Shown here piece by piece: positions 54,586 through 64,000 of a stretch of DNA of 64,000 nt; within the stretch, counting starts at the first letter, position 1, and every line of letters starts with the position of its first letter. The position numbers and the translations under genes are program-made. The notes under the pieces are model-generated. The model did no database searches and was not told where the DNA came from. It was given only the letters and a program-made list of their open reading frames with translations. Source of the DNA: Camellia lanceoleosa (taxonomy: Eukaryota > Streptophyta > Magnoliopsida > Ericales > Theaceae); NCBI GenBank assembly GCA_025200525.1, contig CM045761.1, forward strand, positions 82,613,551 through 82,677,550, written 5' to 3'.

Positions 54586-54978
54586 ATGGCTAGTGTTGAA
54601 CCATGGCAAATGTGGTTCGATGGATCGAAAGCCAATGGATTAATTGGAATTGGTATTGTGATTAAGTCTCCACAAGGGGTAGAAACCACACATGGTTTCA
54701 GAGTGGATGAAGCTAGCTGTTCCAATAATCAGGCTGAATATGAAGCCTTAATAGTAGGACTAGAAATCCTTATTGGATTACAAGTGCATGCAGTTGACAT
54801 ATTTGGAGACTCTCAATTGGTGGTTAACCAAGTAAAAGGGATTTTCAAGTGTCAAAGCATAAGCATCCTACCATATTATGTTGTTGCATTACATCTGCTT
54901 TCGCCTCAAATAGCAAATGTAACCTATGTTCCAAGATTCTTGAACAAGAGAGCTAATGATGTGGCTCAAAAAGCTTGA
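54586..54978 (+). pseudogene. Element 3: archaeal-type RNase H
   Basis: WQMWFDGSKANGLIGIGIVI, then CSNNQAEYEALIVGLEIL, FGDSQLVVNQVKG, FLNKRANDVAQKA: the four acidic residues are all present. It is the C-terminal part of an open 221-codon frame (54313-54978). This domain puts element 3 in Tat. It overlaps the integrase frame by four bases at its stop. Confidence 0.9.
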
Positions 54979-56359
54979 ACTTCAAGAGAAGGGATAATAC
55001 CCAAAGGGATATAAGCCAAACAACATATCAGAGATTAATACAACCTTTGAATAAAAGGAATGTGATCTTGGAAGTCAATCATAATGACTCACAAGAACAG
55101 GATTGGAGGCATCCAATAATGCAGTACTTGGCTGGTCCATCTTCAAAAGCCAGCAGAAAAACCAAATTGCAGTCTATGCAATACATGGTATATGATAATG
55201 CTCTATACAAAAGGGGAGGAGATGGCTTATTATTGGAGTGTTTAGGTCCAAAAGAAGCATTAACAGCTATGGCTGAGGTTCACGAAGGCATTTGTGGTGC
55301 TCATCAGCCTGGTGTAAAGATGAGATGGGTGCTTCGAAAGCATTCCTATTATTGGCCAACTATTCTTAAAGATTGCATAGAATATGCAAAGGGTTGCCAG
55401 GCATGCCAAAAACATGGCACAATAAGACATGTGCCCATAACTGACCTACATGCAGTAGTGAAGCCTTGGCCATTCAGAGGATGGGCCATGGACATGATAG
55501 GTAAAATTCACCCACCTTCTTCGAAACATCATTGTTTCATTCTAGTGGCTACTGACTACTTCACTAAATGGGTCGAAGCCAAGCCATATAAGGTCAGAGA
55601 CCGCATGAGGTCATTGGGTTCATTAAAGATTTGATCCATAGGTTTGGTATTCCACAAACCATAATGTTGATAATGGAACTGTGTTTGATGGGAAAATGGT
55701 GAAATCCTTTGTGGCGAATTTAGGATTAGCCTTATTAATTCCACTCCCTATTATGCACGTGCCAATGGTCAAGTGAATCATCCAATAAATCCTTGAAAAA
55801 GGAATACAAAAGATGGTGGAAGATAATCCTAGGGATTGGCATAACCTATTATTGGATGTTTTATGGGCTTCTGACGAACTTCTCCAAGGTCGAAGCAGAG
55901 TCACCCCTTATGCCTTAGTATACGGGCATGATGCGATGTTACTGTGGAAATTAATATTAAATCTCCGAGGGTGAGATGTCAAGATCAATTAGACTCGAGC
56001 AATATCATCAAAGCATGTGCTTAGAATTAGAAGACATAGATGAAGCAAGGATTTTGGCGTTAAATAGCATTCTTTTTCAAAAGAAGAAAGCAGCCAAGAA
56101 TTATAACAAGAAAGTCAAACATATTGGTTTTGATGAAGGTGATTTGGTATGGAAAACAATACTCCCAATAGGGATTAAAAGCCATAAGTTTGGCAAATGG
56201 TCACCTAATTGGGAAGGACCATATCAAATTCATAGAGTTCTCGCTTTTGGAGCATACCATTTAAGAAATTTAAATGGCTATGTGCACCCCAAAAAGATTA
56301 ATGGAAGATATTTGAAGCCTTATTTTCCAACCATTTGGGAAACACAAGGATTAGAATAA
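54975..56359 (+). pseudogene. Element 3 integrase, broken in the catalytic core
   Basis: 54975-55634 is open: HHCC region with AEVHEGICGAHQPG, KHSYYWPTILKDCIEYAKGCQACQ, then WAMDMIGKIHP with the first catalytic Asp and ATDYFTKWVEAKPY. Frame changes follow between 55600 and 55960, where the second Asp would lie near 55670 (DNG) and the Glu block appears decayed. 55976-56359 is open again: KAAKNYNKKVKHIGFDEGDLVWK, GKWSPNWEGPYQIHRV, the C-terminal GPY-type region, ending at 56359. Confidence 0.85.
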
Positions 56360-56412
56360 ACATTATGTACAAACACACAAGACACTCAAGTAATAGATAA
56401 AAGCTTAATTTT

Positions 56413-58270
56413 TCATAAAGAATCAAGTACATGGTGCCACAAATTGGCCCAAAAATCATTACAATGTTTCAATTGTTTTTGTACAGTTGATTTCCTACTG
56501 CTAAGTGATGGAAACAGGTGAATAGCTGCAGCCATGTCTTCTTTTCGTTCGGACAGTTCTTGGTTGGTGATTTGCAATTTAGTGTCAGTTCGAATCAAGG
56601 CCTGGTTTACTGCAGCTAAATCCTCCTCAAGTTGAGCTTTCTTCTCCAGTAGCTGAATTCGAAATTGGGAGGTAGAAGAGTGTTGTTTGAGATCCGATAT
56701 TTCGGTATGCACTTGAGAAACAAAACATCGATCCTCGCCAATTTCTCATTGGCGATATAAAGACGACAAATGTTGATATAGAAATCAATAGTAGTCTGCA
56801 ATGGGATAGGTGACTTGAGACGTTCATATTAGACTGCTCAGCAATATTACAGCACTGAAGAAACCCATTCCTGATAATAGGCCTTTGTAGAGCCTCGAAG
56901 GGGATCCTCGAAAAGGAAGTCAACAGTTCCAGACATGTGTCTAAGTCTACTGAAGGTACAGGAGACTTGCTGCTAGGAGAAGGAGGACTCTCAAAAATCT
57001 CCAGCAAGGAGTCAGCCAAGATTAATGGCTCAGCTTCAACACTAAATGTTGGAGAAGTAGAAGATACGTCGAAAAGACTAGCAAGTCTTCCTTCGAAGAT
57101 GTCTACTTCATCCCTAGACATGAAGGGCATAGAAAGTATGGTGGTGGAAGACACAGAGGGCTGCATGGGGATGGGAAAAATGGATGGAGTATCTTTGGCA
57201 GCTTCTATGGTTTTAGCCACCAATGAATCAAGTGAAGAAGGGCTAGAAATAGGCATAGGTGATGAACCATGAATTGGAGAATTACCAGCACCCTTTGTAG
57301 AAGAATCAACTGCCATTAGGATTGGAGTAATAGCTGGAATATCCTTGGAAGAAGGAAGAGTAAGGCTCGAAGAAGGAATGAACTGAGGTGGATTGAAAGT
57401 CAAGAAAGGAAGGTACGGTTCTAGGCCAAGAAGAAGAGATGCAGGAATGTTGGGACTCAAGGAAGGTACAGGAAGCGTAGGCTTATGAAGTGGAAGTTGT
57501 ATTTGAATAGTCTTCACGTTTTTCATCTGATCAACTTCAACTGAAACTGGAAGAGGCCCCATAGGAAAGATAAGCGCAGTGGTTGTTACTACAGAAGGAA
57601 GAAAAGTAAGGCAGTGTCAAAATTCAAATATTTAAAGCTGACGAAGGAAAAACAACAGAAGTGTGAAAGAAATTACTTGTTTCAGCAATGTTAATGTTGA
57701 TGGGAGAGCTACGAAGAGAATAATGTTCGACAATTTGTTGTCTTCGAGCAGTTTCTCTTTGTAATACATCAGCAGCAGCAGCTTCATCTCTCAGAAACTG
57801 TTGCTGCCGTTTCTTCTCAGCTCTCTCAAAAACGATTAATGCTTTGGAATGTTCCTGTTCTACTGCCTTGGCAGCGGCCTCATGAACCGGATCTTCTACC
57901 AAGTCAGCAGCAGAAACAGTCATCTTCTTTCTCTTCCTCCTTGGCAGTGATGCTACTGGTTCTTTTTCAATCTCCCTCTCCTCAATTTGGGTTTCAGATG
58001 TTTCAGAGGTAAGTGCTTTCTCTATTGCTACAGTAGGTGCTTCGAAAGAAGGATGCTTAATTGTATCAGGAAGGGAGGCAACTACTTTTTGTCTCTTTGT
58101 TCTCTGCAAGGATACTTTTGGCTCTTGCTCAACCTCTTCTTCTCCCAAAGATTCGGATTCCTCAGGAGGGAGGACTAGCTTCCTTTTTTGTTTTTGTTGT
58201 GTTGTTTCTTTTTGAGAACAGCTAAAGTTTCAGCTCTCTTGGGAGATTCCTCGTGTGGGGGCCCTGCACC
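56413..58270 (-). pseudogene. Element 3 antisense PMD gene, C-terminal half (basic, Ser/Pro-rich, coiled coil)
   Basis: Minus-strand pieces, in order: 58148-57624 with alternating Lys/Arg and Glu clusters (RRKRKKMT, ERAEKKRQQQFLRDEAAAADVLQRE), 57562-56627 rich in Ser/Pro, and 56712-56413 with a heptad-like coiled coil (LLEKKAQLEEDLAAVNQAL). They follow the PMD core at 58496-59957 after a possible intron (about 58343-58264, GT-AG). KRKK-type clusters could be nuclear signals. Stops and frame changes separate the pieces. I do not recognise a named domain in this half; the assignment to the PMD gene is by order, strand and spacing. Confidence 0.55.
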
Positions 58271-58305
58271 AAAGAACAAAAGTGTAAAGGGAATGAACAA
58301 AAGGT

Positions 58306-59957
58306 TCAAAAGAAAGGAAAAGGAGAAGTCTGAAAATATTTACCCTTCTTCGAAGCAGCTCTAGTCACTCTAGCTGGAGGGGATGAAGTTGTAGGATTAG
58401 TCGTGGCAGCCTCGTGAAGAGAAGGAATGTCCCTAGATGTCGCTGGCTTAGCCTTCGAAGGCACTCCTAATCCTACCAGCAAGTTATGGGGATGTTCAGA
58501 TAGGCGTACTTCCATATTGACCGGCCCACCGCTCGAATCTTTTCAAGATCGAGCCATACGGAAGAAAGGGAATAAATTGGAACTCATTCAGCTCTTTCAG
58601 TAGCTTGAGGATTGCCGTCTCTAGTCTGGATTTGGATATTCTCAAATCTCTGACAGTAAGATGGACATTCGAAAGACTGCAAAGAGGAACTGGTATCCCT
58701 TGAGTGAGTCCAAATTGTCTGGCAAATTGAGAAGGGCAGTACACCTCAGATATGCATTTGTAGGCTCGGGGGTTTAAACTACCAATGAACAATTCCCTTG
58801 GTAGTAGTATAGAGGCCCACATATCTTTATGAGGAGAAGTGGAGCATTCTTTATCAGCTAGGAAAGCTTGCAGCCAAGTTGGTCCTTTATTGGCTTCAAA
58901 AGGACAGAAGAAAGAGGCAGATGGAGAAATGGGGAGTTGATAAAAGAAGATAAAGTAGTAAGCGAAGGAAGCAGGGTAAAGGGCAATCCTAGCATACTTT
59001 TCCCCATAAGTACTAGGATCCCTGAACAAGGAATTTTAGACATTTGGGATGTAGGTCGCTGAAATAGGCGAAGAGCCAAAGTTGAAGCACCTGTAGGGAC
59101 CTCCTTGGTTAGCATCAAGAGGTTTCACAAAATTGGGAGCAGACTCAGAGACATGACCTAAAAGATAAGGAGCAAGAGCTATATGTTTTTTCAAGACAAG
59201 TGCCTTCATGAGAGGAGCAAACTCGTGCATAATCCTCGAGATGAGGTGCAAAAGAGGAATTTGCATAACCAATATAAAATGAAGGAAAATAGCTCTCTCT
59301 TCACAGACCTTCCTTTTTGTTTTCAGATTTTACGAAGTCACTATAAGAGGAGCTTAAGGATGGAAGAGAAAACTTAATTGGAAGGTCTGGGTAGTTGGGA
59401 GTAAATGGAGAACCATGGGGGGAAAGCCCTAAGAGATGGCAAATATCAAGAACGGTGGGGGCCATCATGCCGCACCGAAATTGGAAGAAATTAAAAGACA
59501 TATTCCAGAAACATAAGGCAGCAGGTATCAAGAAAGGGTCCTCAGGAATGATGAACCTGGAAAGACGAAGGGCATCGAGGATACAGAGCTCTTGCAGGTC
59601 ATCTTCTCTCGCAGGTACAACTCTGTCATACCATTCCTCCCATTCAGTCCTCATTGTCGGCCAGCAACGGTGAGGACGATTCATCCTCCAGTTTCCCCAA
59701 TCAAGCCCTTCTTCGTAAAGAAGGAAGTGGTCCTCCAAGCGAGGATATAGGGCTGCGAGTTGAGCAGGAGCTTCTCTAAAAATAGGGCCAAGGACGTATT
59801 CCTGTTTGTTGGTATGACGCGGTACGAACTGACGTCCATCTATGTGGTTTGACTCACCAGATGAAAGTTTGGTGATTTCTTCATCGATACATCGCTTCAA
59901 AGCCATGGTAGGACTGATACGATCGCCAGTAAGCACTTTTAGTGAGGAAGGATCCAT
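58306..59957 (-). pseudogene. Element 3 antisense PMD (aminotransferase-like plant mobile domain) protein, N-terminal core
   Basis: Start MDPSSLKVLTGDRISPTMAL at 59957. Then RLSRFIIPEDPFLIPAALCFW, FFQFRCGMMAPTVLDICHLLGLSPHG, the typical PMD block, and KSENKKEG. After a frame change come FILYWLCKFLFC and KHIALAPYLLGHVSESAPNFV, LDANQGGP, another hallmark of the family, then FRDPSTYGEKYARIALYP, PSQFARQFGLTQGIPVPL, and ARVTRAASKKG before a possible intron. Three frame changes (about 59310, 59225, 59060) break it. Host PMD proteins act in nuclear silencing pathways; the role of transposon-borne ones is not established. It lies opposite to gag-pol and points toward the integrase gene. Confidence 0.8.
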
Positions 59958-60172
59958 TGATGGCGAGTAATAAGGAAGAGGGGTTTAACAGGAGATCGGT
60001 AGGGTTTGTGTGTCAAAAGAGCAAGTGATTTCAGAGTACAAAGCAAAGGGGCTTTTAGAAGGTTTTATGTCTGAAAAATATATTGCGTTATGTACTAAAA
60101 GTGTGAATATGAGGAGACTCTTCTAATATTGATAGTTTTGGAGGGAAGAACACATTCTAAATGTTGACGTCA

Positions 60173-60262
60173 GCTTCGAAGAACAATATTTGGCTTCGAA
60201 GCCAATTTTGGCTCCAAGAAATCAAGTAAAACGGCTTCGAAATACAGAATCCGGCTTCGAAG
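60173..60262 (-). promoter_or_regulatory. Cluster of GGCTTCGAAG palindromes upstream of element 3 PMD gene
   Basis: AGCTTCGAAG, GGCTTCGAAGCC (12-bp perfect palindrome), GGCTTCGAAA and GGCTTCGAAG occur within 90 bp, 215-305 bp before the ATG at 59957 on the minus strand. The core TTCGAA is shared with the LTR promoter repeats. Confidence 0.55.
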
Positions 60263-60415
60263 TAAACTACAGACGCTGAGATACAAAGAACATCAAAACC
60301 AATCATTAGTTTTTACAAGAGAAGGTTGTCCATTGAATTAAGGCAGCATAAGATGCTTTTCAAAGTAAGAATGGTCAATTTAAAAATGACTGACTATATT
60401 AACTATAACCATATG

Positions 60416-60648
60416 TTGGTTATAATTAGTTTTGAAAAGTAAGGTTGTTAACTTCGAAGCATTAATTTGATATAATATTAACCAAAATTGTCAAATTTTG
60501 CTCCATAAATTGGAAAAAGACATATTGGTTGTTGGTTATAATTAGCTTTGAAAAGTAAAGTTGTTAACTTCGAAGCATTGAGTTGAGATAATATTAACCA
60601 AAATTGTCAAATTTTGTTCCATAAATTGGAAAAAAGACATATTGGTTT
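60416..60648. repeat. 116-bp tandem duplication
   Basis: TTGGTTATAATTAG starts at 60416 and 60532. The two units agree over nearly their whole length, with about six differences, and each contains AACTTCGAAGCATT. Confidence 0.9.
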
Positions 60649-60813
60649 CTTTTAGTGTTTCATTGAAAATAAGTGAGTCCAAATTCAAAGGATGAGATTA
60701 TTTAATTCAAGGCTATAAGTTGGCTTTTAAAAGTAAGAGGAAACAGAGTCAAACAATGTCAAGTACATAGGACTTTGCTTTCATTAGAGCCAAGACAATT
60801 ACATTAAGTAATC

Positions 60814-62290
60814 TTATTTTGGTACAAATTCAAGCTCATAAAAATAAGGAATAGAATAAATTACAAGATCATGGAATTTCGTCCAACAATGATCAATGAA
60901 TATTTGTTCTTTCTTTATTATGTCTTCCATCTCCTCCAAAGTTGGCTGCATGAGTTGATGTGCTCTCACTTCATAATACAGCTCTTCAGCCTTTGCTTCG
61001 AAAGCCTCCTCCCTCAATTTTTGTTCCAACTCATCTATAACTAAATCATCCCAATACGCAGAATCTTTATTTTTGAAGTCATCAAAGTCTTCAATGAAGT
61101 TTTCTGCTTCGTATTGAGCATGAATTCGAAGAGATGAAAGTTGATCCAAAGATTGAATGGTGACTTTGGAATTTCGATGCCAATGGAGGAGTACTGGAAG
61201 TTGATCCAGGAACATGTGAAGTTCTGCTTGGGCGATAGGATTAAGGATATGGCCCCTAGTCAGAATATCACAAGCCCATCGGAGGTTCTTGAGAGGAATG
61301 TCATCCTCAAGAACATTGAAGGGTAGGTGAGAAAAAGCGGCGAGCAGAAGTTGGGCTTCTTTCCGCTCAAATGGAGTTGGAGAAGATGGAGGTTTGTAAG
61401 GAGGGAAGATTTTGTCCATTGGAAGAGCAAGCTTTAATTTCTCTCGCCCAAGAAAGAGTGGGAAGAGGAGAAGGAGTAGATGGTTCGCTTCGGAAGAAAG
61501 AGAAGGTGTGGATGCCTCTAGTCTAGAGGATGGAGAAGGTGTGGATGCTTCTATTTGGAGTATGGAGAAGGTGGATGCTTCCATTCCAAGAAGGAGAAGA
61601 AGAAGTGGTTGCTTCAGTTGGGGGAGATGACACAGGGATGGGAGGAACAAAGGCATTAATATAATCAAGCCAGTCAGAAGAGCAAATCTGCGCTTTCTTG
61701 GCTAAAAATGAAGGGGTATATCCTTGTGATTCTTCCAAGCACCGGGCAGTGTGCATTATCCTTGTGGGCATGGAGGATGTATACCAAGCCACAAGCAAAT
61801 TCTCCTCTAAACTACGTCGAAGGTCGATGGGCACATAAGGATAAACCACCGAGCTTCGAGCGTAGGAAGGAAAATCTAAAGGGTCAGTGAACTCAATAAA
61901 ATGATGATTGATCCGTTCCCTCAAGTCCCAGGACTCAGGTGCAGACCAGTTCATCCATCCAGAAACCCCGGAAGATGAAGAAGTTGTAGCTTCATCCCAA
62001 GCAGAAGTTTGTGAAGAAGAATTTCCCAATTCCATATTTGTAATTTGTTGAAGCAAAGGCTTGAGAGTTGTTTGTTCAAAGTGCAAGGGAAGTTTAGGGG
62101 AAAAACTTTTTGTATCAATGAGTTTGTAAACCAAAGGATTGAGGGCAATGTGTTCGTAGTCCAAAGGTTGATAATCTGCGAAAGCCTCCATGACCTGAAT
62201 ATAGAAAGGCGGGTAAAGGTGGCTAATAAATGCGGAGATTCTTTCGAGGGAAACAAAGATTACTCGCTGGCTCTTCGTATGCTCGATCAA
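60814..62290 (-). pseudogene. Element 3 second antisense gene, unknown protein
   Basis: Reads MIEHTKSQRVIFVSLERISAF or, from an internal Met, MEAFADYQPLDYEHIALNPL, through WMNWSAPESWDLRERINHHF, YVPIDLRRSLEENLLVAWYT and FLAKKAQICSSDWLDYINAFVPP in one frame to about 61520. After a shift in a Ser-rich minisatellite it continues as MDKIFPPYKPPSSPTPFERKEAQL, then IPLKNLRWACDILTRGHILNP, and a Glu-rich tail (KLREEAFEAKAEELYYEV) ending ELEFVPK at 60814. No family is recognised. The gene sits nearest the 3' LTR, in the place of the PMD gene in the other two elements. One indel only, so it was intact fairly recently. Confidence 0.6.
61500..61615. repeat. Minisatellite in the second antisense gene of element 3
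   Basis: GAAGGTGTGGATGCNTCTA-type units of about 33-36 bp recur about three times (61501, 61537, 61567), encoding EASTPS-like repeats on the minus strand. The frame changes here. Confidence 0.7.
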
Positions 62291-62499
62291 TAGAGTGAGA
62301 AGGTGATTGAGTCATAATCCGTTCGAATGCTGAAGGTATTGGAACGTCCAACAAAGTTAAGAGTTAATGCAAATGATCACCAAAATAGGTGACGGTTGTG
62401 TTTTCTGAAAATAGATTCTATGCACGTTCCAAAAAGCGAGGGAAAGGCTTTTGATTCACTAATATCTCCAAGTATTGAGTATATTAGTGCGGGGGGTAA
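62291..62499. other. Element 3 3' non-coding region and polypurine tract
   Basis: Upstream of the minus-strand gene start. It ends in GTGCGGGGGGTAA (62488-62499), a G-rich polypurine-type tract directly before the LTR. One TTCGAA lies at 62321. Confidence 0.65.
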
Positions 62500-63272
62500 T
62501 GTTGGCTACATATTTTGTAAAAGCCAATTACAATTCGACACGCGGGCGTAATGAGGGTGTTATTGGAAGATGATTTTAATCCTAAATCTCGATCATACAC
62601 GTGGCAATAAATATTGGTTCTTAAGTGGTCTGAGTAACACTAGATCAGTAATGAGATACAAGGTGACGTGGCTTCAACGGTTACCTATATTCAAATTCAA
62701 ATACAGGAGGGAAGTCCAACTGCAAGTGATGGCATAGTGGAACTATTTCTAAGGTAACATGATCAGCGATCATGGAGGAGCAGTTCGACGGTTCGAAGTA
62801 CAGTTCGAAGGTCATCTCTAACAAGTATAAATAGCAAGGAAGTTCCCAGAAAAGACCCCCAGACTCAGATCATATAAACCAGTTTTAACTTCATATTTTC
62901 CTTTCCAGTTTTACCTTTCCTGTACTTTAAATACTCGTTCTTTAAATACCTGCATTGTACTTCAATTCATAGGAGTAGTTTCAAGTTGATTCAAGTAGAT
63001 CAAGGTCAAACCTCCTCGAGGCTGAGTTTGGACTATTGTAAGTATTTATGTTAATGAAATACTTCAATTGTTCTTCATAACTAATTTTTATTTCTCTTAA
63101 TTTCTCCTGAAGTCAAGCCACCAGTAAAAGTCCTCTTCATTGAGGCTGAAAGAACTAAAACACAGTCGCCTGATAATTGATTGGCAATTATAATTTTCTG
63201 TAAGGACTGATTGATCCTTGCTGGCACGCTCGTATTTACCAATATACCCTTCGAAAAGTCAAAAAGCCAACA
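62500..63272 (+). repeat. 3' LTR of element 3
   Basis: TGTTGGCTACAT...AAAGCCAACA, 773 bp, almost the same as 47929-48702, followed by the GGCCT duplication. Confidence 0.96.
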
Positions 63273-63277
63273 GGCCT

Positions 63278-64000
63278 CATGTTACGCGAGTAGTAGTGAA
63301 TTTGAATACCCTAAGAAATTTTTTTTTTCCTCAACCTAATTCACAGTCCTTTTATATTTATTTGTCATTTTCGTTAATCATCAACCTTTTTTGATCAAGT
63401 AAAAACAATTTTCTATTTTAAGCACTTTAGTTGGTATAATCCCTGTAGATACCTATTCTATGGAATAGTAGTTACTACTTACTTTTAAATAAATAATTTT
63501 GATTTTGGAATAAATAGTCGCTAGACTATTTAGTTAGAAATGAAGTGTATCTTATATTTATTATGAAATCTTGATCTTATATACAATAATGATTCAATCT
63601 AATACCTTGTAAATTTTTAGTCTTTAGACAATTTGGTTAAAAATAAATACTTGTTATGAAATATATATCATCGCACTCACTTAAGAGGGAATGATTTACA
63701 CTATAAATATATATTTTGCTCAATTTCTTAAAAGCTACACATGGTAGTATAATTTCTATAGTAGTCATTTTAAAGAGTACAAATAACAAGTGTTAAAACA
63801 TGTAATTGGTGAATGGAAAAAAAAAAAAATGACATAAAATGGGTAGTATTGCTAGAGACGAAAAACTCAAATATAGAAAAGTATCAAGAAAAATTTTGTA
63901 TAGTGCGGATTAATTTTATATGTAAATTCCACTATGTAAGAATTGAATCTAGATCACATATTATTTTGTTTTAATATATTTTTATATTTAAATTTTTAGT
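63278..64000. other. AT-rich flanking sequence, nothing recognised
   Basis: Strongly AT-rich, no open frame with family resemblance and no clear repeat structure apart from an A-run at about 63820-63830. It may be host intergenic DNA. Confidence 0.5.

Larger units (their letters stand above)
59958..60813. other. Upstream region of element 3 PMD gene
   Basis: No gene. It carries four GGCTTCGAA(G)-type words at 60175-60260 and a 116-bp tandem duplication (60416-60648). It lies 200-700 bp upstream of the minus-strand ATG at 59957. Confidence 0.6.
47929..63272 (+). mobile_element. ELEMENT 3: Tat-lineage Ty3/gypsy retrotransposon with two antisense genes
   Basis: A complete insertion of 15.3 kb with GGCCT duplication, LTRs of 774 and 773 bp, primer binding site (48711-48728), gag (48737-50652), protease (about 52200), RT (53100-54052), two RNase H domains, integrase (54975-56359), two minus-strand genes (56413-59957, 60814-62290), and G-rich polypurine tract (62489-62499). 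The pol domain order and archaeal-type RNase H place it in Tat, but it is clearly a different family from the outer and inner elements. gag-pol is broken by many frameshifts although the LTRs are 97-98 percent identical by eye. TTCGAA is unusually frequent throughout. Confidence 0.95.

Noticed and set aside
63720..63760. AGCTACACATGGT shared with the outer LTR end at 47684
   Set aside because: Similarity stops after 13 bp and there is no LTR sequence around it; likely chance.
1..64000. tRNA, rRNA and host single-copy genes
   Set aside because: I looked for cloverleaf-type boxes, rRNA-like conserved runs and long non-transposon open frames and saw none that I could support.

Overview
The window looks like a heterochromatic, gene-poor stretch of a flowering-plant (probably eudicot) nuclear genome. 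I found no host protein-coding gene, tRNA or rRNA. Nearly everything is long-terminal-repeat (LTR) retrotransposon of the Ty3/gypsy (Metaviridae) superfamily. Three elements have a pol with two RNase H domains (the ordinary one plus a second archaeal-type one) before an HHCC/DDE integrase, the signature of the plant Tat lineage. The species cannot be named from this sequence.

Layout. (1) An old Tat element in + orientation, the OUTER element, runs from the left part of the window to its 3' LTR at 44394-47690. It holds a gag/pro linker, protease and reverse transcriptase (771-4084), RNase H/aRNase H/integrase (31975-34228), two antisense genes (34904-36174 and 36823-42026, minus strand), an 80-bp satellite array (43241-43880), and a polypurine tract directly before the LTR. 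(2) A giant INNER Tat element in the opposite orientation (4085-31974, 27.9 kb, LTRs about 4.6 kb, target duplication GGATG) splits the outer pol between RT and RNase H. It has its own gag-pol on the minus strand and two antisense genes on the plus strand (10081-13344 and 14152-15458). A solo LTR (21076-23799) sits in its gag/protease linker. (3) LTRs of an unrelated family (TGTAATAACCC...GGGTCGTGACA, Del/Tekay-like) hit the outer element twice: a 3' end at 1-770, and a complete solo LTR at 37039-39387 with target duplication CTCGC inside the last exon of an antisense gene. (4) A third Tat element, ELEMENT 3 (47929-63272, target duplication GGCCT), lies just right of the outer element. It has 0.77-kb LTRs, a badly frameshifted gag-pol on plus and two antisense genes on minus. 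(5) 63278-64000 is AT-rich flank.

How the parts work together. In each Tat element gag-pol is read from the LTR promoter and would make capsid, protease, RT/RNase H and integrase. Between pol and the 3' LTR lies a pair of genes on the opposite strand. One encodes a plant mobile domain (PMD, MAIN/MAIL1-like) protein. The other is a DUF7745-like protein in the outer and inner elements and an unrecognised protein in element 3. The inner PMD gene has six exons and five GT-AG introns, all phase 0. The most interesting signal is that GC-rich palindromic blocks related to GGTCGGCCGACC recur upstream of both antisense genes and in the LTR upstream of its TATA box, in both the outer and inner elements. 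Element 3 lacks these but is strikingly rich in TTCGAA, again in the LTR promoter and upstream of its antisense PMD gene. I propose, as inference, that these are self-recognition sites through which an element-encoded antisense protein could control or de-silence its own element.

The coding regions are mostly dead. Many nonsense codons are explained by C-to-T change at CAG/CAA/TGG, as expected for heavily methylated plant transposons.
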